From positions 1 through 52,521 of IMG/VR virus record IMGVR_UViG_3300036715_004474: 52,521 nucleotides of DNA. One strand, 5' to 3'. This document shows positions 7,250 through 16,382 of the stretch, one piece after another; positions within the stretch are counted from its first letter, which is position 1; every line of letters starts with the position of its first letter. The stretch is from a virus. The notes below the pieces were generated by a model. That model searched no databases. It was not told where the DNA came from and saw only the letters and a program-made list of their open reading frames with translations. A program made the translations under genes and the position numbers.

Positions 7250-7854
7250 GCCGGGTGGCCCTGGGCGGGGGCGTGCTCGTCGAGCACGACGAAGCGCTCG
7301 CCGGGCGGAGGGCTCGCGGCCGGCGCGCCGCCCGGGGGGCTGGCCGCGTTCGAGCTCGCCGCCGGCGGCGGCGGCGAGGCCGGATGGGCCGCCTCGATGC
7401 GCATCACCCGGGCGTCGAGCTGGAGACCCTGGAGCCCGTTGACGGCGAAGACCCACACCTCGTCACCCGGGTAGACCTCGAGCAGGCGGATCTGCGCGAG
7501 CACGGCGCCGGCCTGGGGGCCGACGGAGCCCGCGAGCTCATCGAGCGTGAGGACGAAAGCGAAGACGCCGCACGCGGCCACCGGCGCGAAGAGCCCGATG
7601 CGCCGCTCGACGAAGCTCCGGCCGAAGGCGCAGTCGACGGCGCACACCAGCACGACCACCTCGGCGCCCTCGTCCATCTGGGCGAGGGCGTGCGCGCGCA
7701 GGGCCCTCCCCGTCGGGATGGCCTCGGCCGCGGCCCTGGTGAGGCGCCGGAGGCGCCCCTCCGGCGTCTGGGGGACGTCGCGCAGCGCGACCGTGAACGG
7801 CACGGCCTCGCGGCCGCCCTCCGGCGCCGGGGGGCCGTAGAAGACGAAGTTCAT
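7246..7854 (-). CDS. Tail-region hypothetical protein, 202 aa
   Basis: ATG 7854 (MNFVFYGPPAPEGGREAVPF) has an AGGAG site eight bases upstream. The N-terminal 150 residues look like a globular alpha/beta domain (VVVLVCAVDCAFG, VFAFVLTLDELAG, GDEVWVFAVNGLQG). The C-terminal 45 residues are Pro/Ala/Ser-rich. Found between the tail-tip genes; no homologous Mu gene is apparent. Confidence 0.55.
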   Translation of the reverse strand: MNFVFYGPPAPEGGREAVPFTVALRDVPQTPEGRLRRLTRAAAEAIPTGRALRAHALAQMDEGAEVVVLVCAVDCAFGRSFVERRIGLFAPVAACGVFAFVLTLDELAGSVGPQAGAVLAQIRLLEVYPGDEVWVFAVNGLQGLQLDARVMRIEAAHPASPPPPAASSNAASPPGGAPAASPPPGERFVVLDEHAPAQGHPA

Positions 7855-7871
7855 GAGCGAGCTCCTGCGGG

Positions 7872-8519
7872 TCAGATCAGGGTCATGTCGGGGATGGCGA
7901 CGTCGGGGATACAGCCGCCCTCGAAGGTACCGATGGCGACCTTCATCCAAGCGGGCACGAGGATCGCCAGCTCGAGGCGGAGGCGGCGCACCAGGTCGAG
8001 GAACGCGGCGTCGGGCAGGCCGCCGCGCACGAGCTGCACAGCGATCGCGGCGCGGTCGCTGGCGCGCTCGCAGCCGGGCGGGCCGGGGTTGATGCCGGGC
8101 AGGTAGATGTTCTCGGTCGAGGGGTCGACCATCGCGAGCCCGAGGAAGGTTGCACCGGCGAGGCGGACGCACAGGCCGTAGATCTGGGAGATCGCGTTGC
8201 CGGCGAGCCCCAGGAAGCGCGCCTGGAGCGCCGCGCGCCGGTCGGGCTCGGTGTCGGTCGGGAGGGGGCGCAGGTCGCAGGCCTCCTCCCAGGTGGGCAG
8301 GGTCTCGATCATGCGGGTCGGGTCGAGCTGGCCGCTGAGCCGCCGGTTGATGGCCCAGACGTTGGCGATGCCGAGCGCCTCGGCGTACGTCAGCGCGAGC
8401 TGCTCCGGAGCGGTCGGGTCGAGGCCGTCCTCGAGGGCCTGCAGGAGCGCGTCCTGCTCGACCTCGATGTCGTCGGGCCCGCCGCCCAGCGGCAGCGCCA
8501 GCGGGTAGCCCAGGGGCAC
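7872..8519 (-). CDS. Mu gp48-like tail-tip protein (DUF2313/YmfQ type)
   Basis: Position directly after the baseplate J gene block, length 215 aa and the central sequence (EACDLRPLPTDTEPDRRAAL, then a helix with ISQIYGLCVRLAG) match the YmfQ/gp48 family of Mu-like baseplates, which links the wedge to the tail fibre. It starts with GTG 8519, three bases after the upstream stop. An acidic N-terminal helix (IEVEQDALLQALEDGLDP) precedes the domain. Assignment rests on synteny plus the short motif. Confidence 0.7.
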   Translation of the reverse strand: MPLGYPLALPLGGGPDDIEVEQDALLQALEDGLDPTAPEQLALTYAEALGIANVWAINRRLSGQLDPTRMIETLPTWEEACDLRPLPTDTEPDRRAALQARFLGLAGNAISQIYGLCVRLAGATFLGLAMVDPSTENIYLPGINPGPPGCERASDRAAIAVQLVRGGLPDAAFLDLVRRLRLELAILVPAWMKVAIGTFEGGCIPDVAIPDMTLI

Positions 8520-8522
8520 GGG

Positions 8523-9041
8523 CTACCGCGCCTCGATGCGGATGGCGGCGCCGCCGCCGAGATCGCTGAGGGCGTTGCTGCCGTTGAGCACGTAGACGGT
8601 CAGCGTGTAGCCGTTGCGGTCCACGCGCACGGTGCATGCCGGCGTGGCCGAGCCGTCCGGCCCGCCCGACGCGTCGACGAAGATCACCTGCTCCGAGGTG
8701 ACGATGACGCCGTCCGGGTCGAGGCTGAAGGTGTACGTGCCCGGCGTCACCCAGCTGGCCGGTGTCGACACGGTGTAGATGCCCGAGCCCGTGCGCGTGA
8801 TCGTGGGCGCATTGGCCGAGCCCGCGCCCCACTGCGCCCCGAATCCGGTGCAACCGACGGGGCCGTTGGCGAGGGCGGTGTTGAAGTGGGCCCAGAGCTT
8901 CGTGGCGGTCTGGGTCATCTGCGCCGCGTCGTTGGCGAGGAGGTTCCACTCCGCCTGGCAGATGTCCGTCCGCGGGTTGGCGAGGACGCGCGCGTTCTTC
9001 TTCGGCGACGCGTACGAGCCGATGGTGCGCAGGAGGGTCAT
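8523..9041 (-). CDS. Baseplate-region structural protein, 172 aa
   Basis: Lies between the J-like and gp48-like genes, where standard Mu has no gene. The N-terminal 55 residues are helical and hydrophilic. The rest (about 70-172) is beta-rich with an Ig-like composition (TITRTGSGIYTV, GTYTFSLDPDGVIV, YTLTVYVLNGSN), suggesting an added surface domain on the baseplate. Function unknown. Confidence 0.55.
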   Translation of the reverse strand: MTLLRTIGSYASPKKNARVLANPRTDICQAEWNLLANDAAQMTQTATKLWAHFNTALANGPVGCTGFGAQWGAGSANAPTITRTGSGIYTVSTPASWVTPGTYTFSLDPDGVIVTSEQVIFVDASGGPDGSATPACTVRVDRNGYTLTVYVLNGSNALSDLGGGAAIRIEAR

Positions 9042-9050
9042 CTATCGGCC

Positions 9051-10544
9051 TCAGAACTGGATGAAGGCGAGGTTGCCGAGCACGAGTATGCCGGGCGGGT
9101 CCGCGGTGGTGGCGGGCACGATCGGCGCCGTCTGCGTCGTCGTCGTCCCGTGGGTGTAGGTGGCCGCGTAGTCGATGTCGGCCACCTCCGGGAAGCTGAG
9201 GTCGACGGCATCGAGCAGCCGGTGCGAGAGGTTGGGGGGCGCCATACCGCTGCCGGTGGCGGGCTGCCGGGCGGCGTCGGGGAGCAGGTCCGGCAGGCTG
9301 GTCTTCTCGCCCGGGCCGAGGAGCGCCACGCCGGCAGCGAAGGCCGCGGCGTAGGCCACGAGCGACACGGCGCCCGCCGACAGGTAGCCGCCGAGCGGCG
9401 AGACGACCCACGCGCCTTGCAGGGTGATCGTCCAGGCGCCTGCCCCGCCGCCCACGCTGGCGACGGTGCCCTCGCGCATGATGCCGATGACGATGCCGGT
9501 CACCGGGTCGGCGTAGGCCGGGTCCCAGTAGCCGATCGACTGCCCCACCACTGGCCCCGCCGTCGAGGACACCGTGGCCGTGCCGGTCCCGCTGTTGAAG
9601 GCGGTGACCTTGGCGAGCTCGGCCGGCCAGGGCGCGGCGTCGCGAAACCCTCCCCCGACGCCGGCGCCGAGCGGCAGGGGGAGGTCGATGCTGATCACCA
9701 CGTCCACGGCCTGGTCGGTCACCGACGTGACGTTGAGGTCGTTCTGGCCGGGCATCTGGGCCAGGATCGCCGCGCGGACGATGGCGAGCGTCGGCGCCGC
9801 GAGGAGGCGGGTGCCGCCGACCGCGGTGACCGCGACGTCGTAGGAGGCGGGCCCGCGGACGCCGGCGTAGACGTAGGGCGCCTCGACGCTCGCGGAGGCT
9901 GCCTCGGCCCACTCCCCGACGGAGCTGGCGTTGCCGCCGACGGGCGGAGCGGAGAGCTTGCGCAGGAGGCGCGTGCGGAGGCGGTCGTCGTTGTCGGCGT
10001 CGATGCCGCCCACGAGGCCGGCGCTGTCGACGGTGGCCTGGGGCGCGAGCCCCCCGATGGCCGCGCTGCTCCACGTGATCTTGGTCCCGGGGTCCTGGTT
10101 GCTGGAGAACCCGGGCGCGAGGGCGATGACGTCGACGCTGCCGCCGTTCGCGACCGTCTTCGTGGAGATCGTCTTGTAGACCTGCCCGTCCGGGCTCGTC
10201 CCGACGAAGCCCGCCGGGATCGTGACCGTCGAGGCCGCGGCGACGAGGACGGCGCCGGCGGCGGGCGCGGCGGGCCGCGGCTGGAGGCCGAAGATCGCCG
10301 CCAGCGCGATGAGGTCCGAACCCACCGCGGTGAGGGGGTTGGAAGCGGCCGCGGAGATCTTGTTGTTCGCAATCGCGATGGCGATGCGGTTCGAGTAGGC
10401 CTCGGCGCGCTTGTAGTGGTCGGAGCCCGGGAGGACGTTCGGCGGGCTGAGGCCCTGGGACGTGTACCCGAAGACGATCGCGACCAGGATCGTCGCCAGC
10501 AGCTCGCTGGGGGTCGGGTAGGCGGCCTCGCCGACGGCGGCCAT
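9051..10544 (-). CDS. Baseplate J-like wedge protein (Mu gp47 type), 497 aa
   Basis: Forms the baseplate wedge that triggers sheath contraction. The hallmark of the J family is clear around residues 185-225: DADNDDRLRTRLLRKLSAPP, followed by GGNASSVGEWAEAASASV and an ALVxAG-like PYVYAGVRG. The N-terminal half has the usual helical start and beta insertion. It is somewhat longer than Mu gp47 (about 380 aa) because of Gly/Ala-rich strands between about 300 and 400. Position between gp46-like and gp48-like genes supports the call. Confidence 0.85.
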   Translation of the reverse strand: MAAVGEAAYPTPSELLATILVAIVFGYTSQGLSPPNVLPGSDHYKRAEAYSNRIAIAIANNKISAAASNPLTAVGSDLIALAAIFGLQPRPAAPAAGAVLVAAASTVTIPAGFVGTSPDGQVYKTISTKTVANGGSVDVIALAPGFSSNQDPGTKITWSSAAIGGLAPQATVDSAGLVGGIDADNDDRLRTRLLRKLSAPPVGGNASSVGEWAEAASASVEAPYVYAGVRGPASYDVAVTAVGGTRLLAAPTLAIVRAAILAQMPGQNDLNVTSVTDQAVDVVISIDLPLPLGAGVGGGFRDAAPWPAELAKVTAFNSGTGTATVSSTAGPVVGQSIGYWDPAYADPVTGIVIGIMREGTVASVGGGAGAWTITLQGAWVVSPLGGYLSAGAVSLVAYAAAFAAGVALLGPGEKTSLPDLLPDAARQPATGSGMAPPNLSHRLLDAVDLSFPEVADIDYAATYTHGTTTTQTAPIVPATTADPPGILVLGNLAFIQF

Positions 10545-10547
10545 GGG

Positions 10548-10952
10548 CTAGCGGATCCTCAGGGTCATGGGGAGGTTGGTTCCGGCGTTCGTGTACGAGA
10601 TCGTCTTCAGCGTGGTGGCGCGCCCGTCGTCGGTGACGCCGATCTTGAGGCCGCTGATCGCGCCCTCGAGGACGAGCGGCCGGAGCGCCGTGCGCAGGGC
10701 CGCGGTCTGCCGGTTCATGGTCTGCGGCGTGATGATGTCCGCCGCGGTGTCGGCGCCGCACACGAGCCAGTAGACGCGCTGCTCGGTGCCATCCATGCCG
10801 AGCGGGTTGCCGTCGGCGTCGATGACGTAGCGCTGCGTCTCCGGGTCGATCTTCCACGAGGCGACCAGCGTGGTCGGGGTCACGCCGGCGATGGGGTTGG
10901 GCCCGCCGCAGGGTCCCGCACCGCAGCCGAATCCGCCGAAGCCTCCAGCCAT
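10548..10952 (-). CDS. Mu gp46-like baseplate protein, 134 aa
   Basis: Small baseplate protein in the gp46/W position between spike and J genes. After a Gly/Cys-rich start (GGFGGFGCGAGPCGG) it has YWLVCGADTAAD, QTAALRTALRPLVLEGAISG and a beta end (IGVTDDGRATTLKTISYTN), consistent with the small lysozyme-fold-like baseplate subunits. It starts at ATG 10952, sharing one base with the upstream stop (TGATG). Confidence 0.65.
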   Translation of the reverse strand: MAGGFGGFGCGAGPCGGPNPIAGVTPTTLVASWKIDPETQRYVIDADGNPLGMDGTEQRVYWLVCGADTAADIITPQTMNRQTAALRTALRPLVLEGAISGLKIGVTDDGRATTLKTISYTNAGTNLPMTLRIR

Positions 10953-11554
10953 CAGGGCACCGTGACGGGGGTTCCGTTGATGACCAGCGCGCCGGGAACC
11001 GGCGGCGCGGTGGTGATGTGCACGCCGGTCACATCCACGACCAGCGTCGTCCCCCCGACGGCGAGGGTGACCGCGGCGGCGCCCACCGTCACCGAGCCGC
11101 CGCCGGCGAGCGACATGGAGGCGGAGGTGGTGGTGAGCTGGACCTGCGTCGAGCCGACCGAGGCCGTGACCGTCCCGCCGGCGCCGTCGAGCGCCACCGT
11201 CATGTTGGTGGAGCTCAGCGCGATGCTGTTGCCCGCCTGGCTGAGCTTGAGCCGCGCGTCGCAGTTGCTGACGATCGCCCGGTCGCCCGGGGCCATGGTG
11301 CCGAGGACCGCGCTGAATCGCCCGTCGAGCGAAGCGATAACGAAACGGTCGTTGCCGAGGGTGAGGACGATGGCCTGGCCCGCCGCGCCCGCCGCCGGCG
11401 GGTTGGGGAGCCCCAGGAAGCCGTCCGCTGACAGGAAGGCCACGTCCTGGCCTACGCCCTTGCCGGTCGCGAGGTCGCCGACCTGGAGCCGGGCCTCGTT
11501 GTCGTTGGCGACGCTGTAGAGGATGTCGAGCAGCTCGACGTCGCCGCTGCTCAT
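10952..11554 (-). CDS. Baseplate spike protein (Mu gp45 / P2 gpV type), 200 aa
   Basis: Membrane-piercing tail spike. The N-terminal 100 residues fit an OB-fold (GDRFVIASLDGR-like strands, APGDRAIVSN). The C-terminal 100 are short repetitive strands (GNSIALSSTNMTVALDGAGG, VTASVGSTQVQLTT, SMSLAGGGSVTVGAAAVTLAVGG) as in the triangular beta-helix needle of Mu gp45. The tip ends TGVHITTAPPVPG. Position after gp44-like and before gp46-like agrees with Mu order. Confidence 0.8.
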   Translation of the reverse strand: MSSGDVELLDILYSVANDNEARLQVGDLATGKGVGQDVAFLSADGFLGLPNPPAAGAAGQAIVLTLGNDRFVIASLDGRFSAVLGTMAPGDRAIVSNCDARLKLSQAGNSIALSSTNMTVALDGAGGTVTASVGSTQVQLTTTSASMSLAGGGSVTVGAAAVTLAVGGTTLVVDVTGVHITTAPPVPGALVINGTPVTVP

Positions 11555-11564
11555 CGGCCGGGCC

Positions 11565-12752
11565 TCAATGGCCCTTCGTCGGCTTCTCGCCGAGGATGAG
11601 CGCGCCCTTGGGGATCCACGCCAGCGAGGCCCGCTGGCCCTGGCCCGCGTCGAGGTGGAGCGTCCGCTCGAGCAGGAACATCGGATCGTCCAGGTCCTCC
11701 AGCTCGACCACGACGCGCCCCATGGTGCCCGCGGTCCAGATGCGGCCGGTGCGCGAGATCCAGCCGTCGACGTCGCCGGTGACGACGTAGGCGTCCTTCG
11801 CCCGCATCCCCAGCTCGAAGAGGGCGGCGTTCTGTGCCTGGTTGGCGTCGCGGCTGCTCTTGTCCTTGTAGGTGAAGGGCTTGAAGGGCGCGGCGCTGGA
11901 GCGGTACCGGCAGCGGGCCGGGATGACGTCCTCGGCCTTCACCAGCGCCCGCGGCCGCGCGACGTTGCTGTCGCCGGCGGCGAGGTGGCGCATGCCGATC
12001 ACCTCGGTCTGCGCGAACTGGCCGGCGTTGGTCTCGCGGACCTTGGGGGCGCCGAAGAAGCGGTCGGCCCCGGGGTAGGTGCCGGGGGTGACCGCGCACA
12101 CCACCGTGTAGGCCAGGTCCTGGTCGTAGTCGGGCGCGACCACGAGGAGCGTGTCGTCCTCGGCGATCTTGATGCAGCATCCGAGGCGCGTGACGATCCG
12201 CGCGGCGAACTGGTAGGCAGTCTCGCCGTCGTGGGCGACGGCGTTCTTCATCTTGAGGTCGCCCACCGCGAAGGGCGGCGGCTTGCCGCCCGGGAGGGGT
12301 ACGCCCGTCAGGGCGTTCACGTGGGCGCGCGCGTCGGTGACGATCTTCGTGAAGCCGTAGGGCGCGAAGAGCGTGAGGAGCGCGTTCTCGATCGAGACGT
12401 CCGAGAGGCTCGTCAGCGAGAGATCGGGGTCCACCGCGCCCTGGTAGGGCGTCAGGAGCGGGGTGTGGCAAGTGACCTTGATGACCCCGCCGGCGCCAGC
12501 GCTGGTCTCGGCGTCGACGTCCTCGACGAGGAACCGGCCCTGGTGCGTTTTGTTGATGTAGAGGTGCACCTGCTCGCCCTTGCTGAGCTTCTTCCGGTAG
12601 TCGCGGTACTGGTTCCGCAGCGGCGCTGCGGTAATCGTCAGCGAGCCGAGCGGGTCGACGAAGCTGTCGTGCAGCGTCGCGTCCGTGAAGGAATCGATCG
12701 TGCCCCCGTCGTCGAACGTCAGGGCGACGCGCGCGCGGGTGGCAGAGCTCAT
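11565..12752 (-). CDS. Baseplate hub protein (Mu gp44 / P2 gpD type), 395 aa
   Basis: Central hub that carries the spike and continues the tail tube. ATG 12752 (MSSATRARVALTFDDGG) was chosen; the frame upstream is shadow of the neighbouring gene. Hub features are DPLGSLTITAAP, a barrel-like region KGEQVHLYINKTHQGRFLVEDV, a middle domain DVSIENALLTLFAPYGF and the C-terminal GTMGRVVVELEDLDDPMFLLERTLH. Length and position between gp43-like and gp45-like genes match. Confidence 0.75.
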   Translation of the reverse strand: MSSATRARVALTFDDGGTIDSFTDATLHDSFVDPLGSLTITAAPLRNQYRDYRKKLSKGEQVHLYINKTHQGRFLVEDVDAETSAGAGGVIKVTCHTPLLTPYQGAVDPDLSLTSLSDVSIENALLTLFAPYGFTKIVTDARAHVNALTGVPLPGGKPPPFAVGDLKMKNAVAHDGETAYQFAARIVTRLGCCIKIAEDDTLLVVAPDYDQDLAYTVVCAVTPGTYPGADRFFGAPKVRETNAGQFAQTEVIGMRHLAAGDSNVARPRALVKAEDVIPARCRYRSSAAPFKPFTYKDKSSRDANQAQNAALFELGMRAKDAYVVTGDVDGWISRTGRIWTAGTMGRVVVELEDLDDPMFLLERTLHLDAGQGQRASLAWIPKGALILGEKPTKGH

Positions 12753-12763
12753 GGGGCAGGTCC

Positions 12764-13717
12764 CTAGTTGGGCAGGTAGTAGTACAGCGTCGTGCCGCGG
12801 TCCGCGTACGGGCCGCGCAGCGCCTGCGCGTTGAGCGCCATGATCTCGGCGACGCTGTTCTTGTGCTCGCGGGCGAAGACGTCGAGCGTCTTGCGCCGGT
12901 CGAGGACGACGCGGCCGAGCTTGCGCGACGCGCGGGCGAGGTTCACCCGCTGGGTGTTGATCGCGGCCCAGAAGGCCCGGCACGCGTCGAGCGCGGGCCA
13001 GGTCATCACGTCGTCGAGCGCCATGAGCGCGTCGACCATCGCCGCGACGTCACCCATTAGCGTCAGGAGCTGGTCGGCGGCGCCGAGCACGCCGGCGAAG
13101 AGGGGCGCGCGGATCGCGGCGTAGAGGTCCACGAGGGTCGGGGGCGCGAAGCCGCTGGGGAAGCTGAGCCCGTACTGGGTCGCGAACATCACCGGGAGCC
13201 GCCCGGGGGCCACCTGGACGCCGAAGGCCGCGGCGCCGGCGTCGGCCGCGGCCGCGAGACGCGCGGGGTCGGCGGCAATGTTGCCGAGCAGCTCGAGGGT
13301 GCTGGGGTCCTCGTTCGTCTCCACCCAGGTGACGTCGACGAGGATGCCGGACCGCACCTTGCTCTCGACCACGCCGCTGCCCTCGGCCACCCGCGCGCGG
13401 ATGGGCCCGAGCACCGGGTGCTCCAGGTCGCCGGCGGCGCCGTCGAGCAGCTGGTCGCGCCAGGTCTCCCAGTAGTCCGGGAAGAGACGGCCGAGCCCGT
13501 CGAACGAGTGGTCGACGGTGTTGACGAAGTAGAGGCGCGCCGAGAGTCCCTGGAAGCTGTCGCGCCCCGTGGGGTCGTGCGCGTCGACGTCGACGTAGGG
13601 GTACTGCCGGGCGGCCAGCCGGTTGCGCCAGCGGAAGGGCAGGATGTCGTAGCCGGGCGCGAGGAGGCCGCGCCACTTCAGGTACGGCAGGTCCTTGGTG
13701 ATGGCGGCGTCGGACAT
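12764..13717 (-). CDS. Tail/DNA circularisation-type protein with C-terminal LysM-like part (Mu gp43 type)
   Basis: 317 aa. The N-terminal half (YLKWRGLLAPGYDILPFRWR, DSFQGLSARLYFVNTVDHSF) resembles the DNA_circ_N domain of Mu gp43 family tail proteins. The C-terminal 50 residues (TLDVFAREHKNSVAEIMALN ... LYYYLPN) have the pattern of a LysM motif, which binds peptidoglycan, or of the LysM-like ends of baseplate proteins. It connects tube, tape measure and hub. Start ATG 13717, three bases after the tape measure stop. Confidence 0.75.
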   Translation of the reverse strand: MSDAAITKDLPYLKWRGLLAPGYDILPFRWRNRLAARQYPYVDVDAHDPTGRDSFQGLSARLYFVNTVDHSFDGLGRLFPDYWETWRDQLLDGAAGDLEHPVLGPIRARVAEGSGVVESKVRSGILVDVTWVETNEDPSTLELLGNIAADPARLAAAADAGAAAFGVQVAPGRLPVMFATQYGLSFPSGFAPPTLVDLYAAIRAPLFAGVLGAADQLLTLMGDVAAMVDALMALDDVMTWPALDACRAFWAAINTQRVNLARASRKLGRVVLDRRKTLDVFAREHKNSVAEIMALNAQALRGPYADRGTTLYYYLPN

Positions 13718-13720
13718 GGC

Positions 13721-16036
13721 TTAGTGCTTCGCGCCCGGCGTGACCGGCGAGCCGGTGATGCTGGGCTTGGCGGCCGCGGCAAGGGCGCGGGCGGCGCCGT
13801 GGAGCTCCTTTGCGGCGGACTTGTGCATCTCGGCCGCTGCCTTCTGTTCGGCGGCGCCGGCGGCGGCGTTGTGGTCGCCTCCGGTGTTGCCCATCATCGC
13901 GCGGCGGCCCTCGCGCTGCGCGTCGGTCAGGCCCGGTGCGGACACGCCGCCGTAGTCCTCGACGCCGGCCTTGCGCGCCCACTTGCCCTCGCCCCGCTTG
14001 AACGCCCGCTCGTTCGCCTGCTGCTCAGGCGTGGGCCCCAGCCCCTCCCGCGTGCCCTTGCCCGCGGTGCGGATACCGATCTCCTCCTGATCTTTCTGGA
14101 AGGCTTCGAGCCGGCGCTGATCTTCGCCAGCTCGCTTGGAGGATTCGACGAGTTCGTCGGCCTTGAGCTTCTTGGCGTTGATGGCGTTGTACTTGGCCTG
14201 ATCCTCGTCGGAGAGCTTGTTGTACGCCGCCCCTCCGCCGATCGCGTTGAGCTGCTTCTGGTAGCTCTCGGACTTCAGCTGCGCGGCCGAGGCCTTCTCC
14301 TCCGGGCTCTTGCCCGTGATGAGGTTCAACTCCTCGAGCTTGGCGGCGAGCGCCTCGAGCGCGTCCGCCGCGATGCCGATGGCCGTTGCGAACATCTCGA
14401 AGACGGCGGGGTCGCCGGCGAGCCTCTCGACGATCTCCGCGATCTTGGGGGCGAGCCGGTCGCCGACGGCGGCCTTGATCTTCTCCCAGGCGCCGGAGAG
14501 CACCGCGCCGGCCTCGGCCTGCGCCTGGGCAGCGTCGCGCTCCACCTCGGCGAAGTCGCTCGCGGCCTGGGTGGCCTTCTTGAGCGCGCCGATGACCGCC
14601 TCGTAGCCGGCCTTCTGGGCGTCCTTGCCCGTGTGGCCCGCGGCCGCGTCGGTGTAGGCCGAGATCAGGGGGTTGATCGCGCGGACGCCCTGTTTCCCGA
14701 AGATCTTCAGCAGCCCGGCGTTCTTCTTCTCGAGGTTGCTGCCGCCGACGTTGGCGACGGTCTCCGCGAGGATCTCGTCGACGTCGCGCTTGCCGCCCGC
14801 CTTGTTGAAGACGTTGACCTTGCCGCCGTACTTCCCGCTCTTCAGGTCGCCGGCGTGCGCTGTCAGCGCCGAGAACACGTTCTCGACCGCTGTGCCCGCC
14901 TGCTGGGGGGAACGGGTGCCGGTGCGCGCGATCTGGACGAGGCCGCCGAGGCGCGCGACCGCCTCGGGGCCCTTCCCGATATCGAATGCCGCCCCCGCGC
15001 TGGCCAGCTTCTGGAACTGCGCGGCCAGGTCGGCCATGGTCATGGCGCCGCCCTTGCCCTGCATGGTCAGCCCCGCCATGACCTGGCGCATGTCCTCCAC
15101 GGACTTGACGTTGAATTTCTGACCGAGGCTCGCAGCCGTCGTCGCCACGTCTTCCACGGTCGCGCCGGTGGCGCTCGCCGTGGTGGCGAAGAGCTGCATG
15201 TTCTTGCGGGCGGTCTCCAGGTCGCCCGTGAGGTCGACGTACTTCTGGACGGCCTTCCCGATGTCGCCGGCGCTCTGCCCCGGCGTGGCGACGGCCGCGC
15301 GCTCGAACTCCTTGCGGAGTTGGGTGGGGTCGGCGCCTTCTTGGCCCGCCATCCGGGCGTTGATCGAGACGCGGTTGGCGATCGCCTGCGTCTCCATCGA
15401 CTCGCGGACGGCGCCGCCGACGAGTCCGATGCCGGTCGAGAACGCGCTCCCGGCGAGGCCGACGATCGCGCCGCCAGCGGCCCACGCGAGCCCCGGGATG
15501 GCGTGCGAGGGGTTCTTGAGGAAGCGATCGCGCGCCCGCTGCTCCGCGCGGGCCTTCTGCTCCGCGACCCGCTCGGCGTGCGCCGCCTCGCGGTCCATTT
15601 CGCGGCGGATGCGCGCGGCGGTCCGCTCGACCTCCGCCCAGCGTTGCGCCTCCGCCCGCTTGGTGGCGGCCGCGGCCCGCTGGGAAGCGCGCTCGGCGGC
15701 CTTGGCAGCCTGCTCGTGGGCGCGGACCTGCGCCTGGCCCGACCGGTTGGCGGCCGCCACGGCATCCCGGGCGGCGCGCTCCTGCGCGGCGCTGGCACGC
15801 TTCGCGGCCCGCTCCTGCTCCGCCGCGACGCGGCGGGCGAGCTGCTCGACGTCGCTGAGGTCGCGCCGGGTGGTGGTGGCGCTGCGGGCGGCCTCGCGCC
15901 CGGCGGCGCCGGCGGAGCGCCCGAAGGTGTCCTGCGCGCGCCCCGCGTCGAGCGCCGCGGCGCTGATCGACCGGATGGCGGAGACGACGTCCCCATGTCC
16001 CTCCGGTCGGAACTGGTAGACGATCGGCTCAGGCAC
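13721..16036 (-). CDS. Tail tape measure protein, 771 aa
   Basis: Sets tail length and is ejected ahead of DNA. Residues about 40-175 are an uninterrupted Ala/Arg/Glu coiled coil, followed by a hydrophobic segment (about 181-210, GGAIVGLAGSAFSTGIG). Next comes a TP901-type core (about 235-400) with QKYVDLTGDL, VEDVATTAASLGQKF, MTMADLAAQFQKLA and GGLVQIARTGTRSP, then a helical C-terminus. It starts with GTG. With about 1.5 Angstrom per residue, a tail of roughly 115 nm is expected (family rule, inference). It lies between the gp10-like gene and the hub genes. Confidence 0.85.
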   Translation of the reverse strand: MPEPIVYQFRPEGHGDVVSAIRSISAAALDAGRAQDTFGRSAGAAGREAARSATTTRRDLSDVEQLARRVAAEQERAAKRASAAQERAARDAVAAANRSGQAQVRAHEQAAKAAERASQRAAAATKRAEAQRWAEVERTAARIRREMDREAAHAERVAEQKARAEQRARDRFLKNPSHAIPGLAWAAGGAIVGLAGSAFSTGIGLVGGAVRESMETQAIANRVSINARMAGQEGADPTQLRKEFERAAVATPGQSAGDIGKAVQKYVDLTGDLETARKNMQLFATTASATGATVEDVATTAASLGQKFNVKSVEDMRQVMAGLTMQGKGGAMTMADLAAQFQKLASAGAAFDIGKGPEAVARLGGLVQIARTGTRSPQQAGTAVENVFSALTAHAGDLKSGKYGGKVNVFNKAGGKRDVDEILAETVANVGGSNLEKKNAGLLKIFGKQGVRAINPLISAYTDAAAGHTGKDAQKAGYEAVIGALKKATQAASDFAEVERDAAQAQAEAGAVLSGAWEKIKAAVGDRLAPKIAEIVERLAGDPAVFEMFATAIGIAADALEALAAKLEELNLITGKSPEEKASAAQLKSESYQKQLNAIGGGAAYNKLSDEDQAKYNAINAKKLKADELVESSKRAGEDQRRLEAFQKDQEEIGIRTAGKGTREGLGPTPEQQANERAFKRGEGKWARKAGVEDYGGVSAPGLTDAQREGRRAMMGNTGGDHNAAAGAAEQKAAAEMHKSAAKELHGAARALAAAAKPSITGSPVTPGAKH

Positions 16037-16038
16037 GG

Positions 16039-16380
16039 TCAGATCACCCGGGAGAGCCCCGCGAAGAGGTAGGCGAGCTCGCCGTCGGCCTCGGCCGCGA
16101 GCTCGTCGATGCGCATCAGGCCGCGGACGGCGACGTAGCGGGCGTACGGGGCGCGCGCGCCGAGCTGGACCTCGTCGGCATCGCCGATGGAGATCACCTC
16201 GGAGGCGTAGGTGGAGGCCTCCAGCTCGCCGGTGCGGTTCTGGTAGTCGTGCGTCGCCCGCTCGGTTGCCGCCTTCGCGTCGAGCGTGGCCTTCATCTGG
16301 CGCACGCCGTCCTGGTAGGCGGCCTCGAACCGATCGCCGGCGTCGGCGAGGTTGCCGAAGTCGACGACCAGGCGGAACAT
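16039..16380 (-). CDS. HK97 gp10-like minor tail component, 113 aa
   Basis: Starts at ATG 16380 (MFRLVVDFGNLADAGDRF). Middle motif YQNRTGELEASTYASEV followed by GARAPYARYVAVRG resembles the TGxLRxS ... YAxYVExG signature of gp10-like tail completion proteins. It sits directly upstream of the tape measure, three bases away. The assignment is tentative because it rests on one short motif. Confidence 0.55.
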   Translation of the reverse strand: MFRLVVDFGNLADAGDRFEAAYQDGVRQMKATLDAKAATERATHDYQNRTGELEASTYASEVISIGDADEVQLGARAPYARYVAVRGLMRIDELAAEADGELAYLFAGLSRVI

Positions 16381-16382
16381 GG

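Noticed and set aside
7246-10857. Very long minus-strand open frame of 1203 codons
   Set aside because: Most of it is Arg/Pro/His-rich shadow of the baseplate genes; only the last 202 codons (7246-7854) look like a gene.
13418-16072. Long plus-strand frame opposite the tape measure
   Set aside because: Composition is Arg/Gly/Val-rich antisense shadow; tape measure signatures are on the minus strand.
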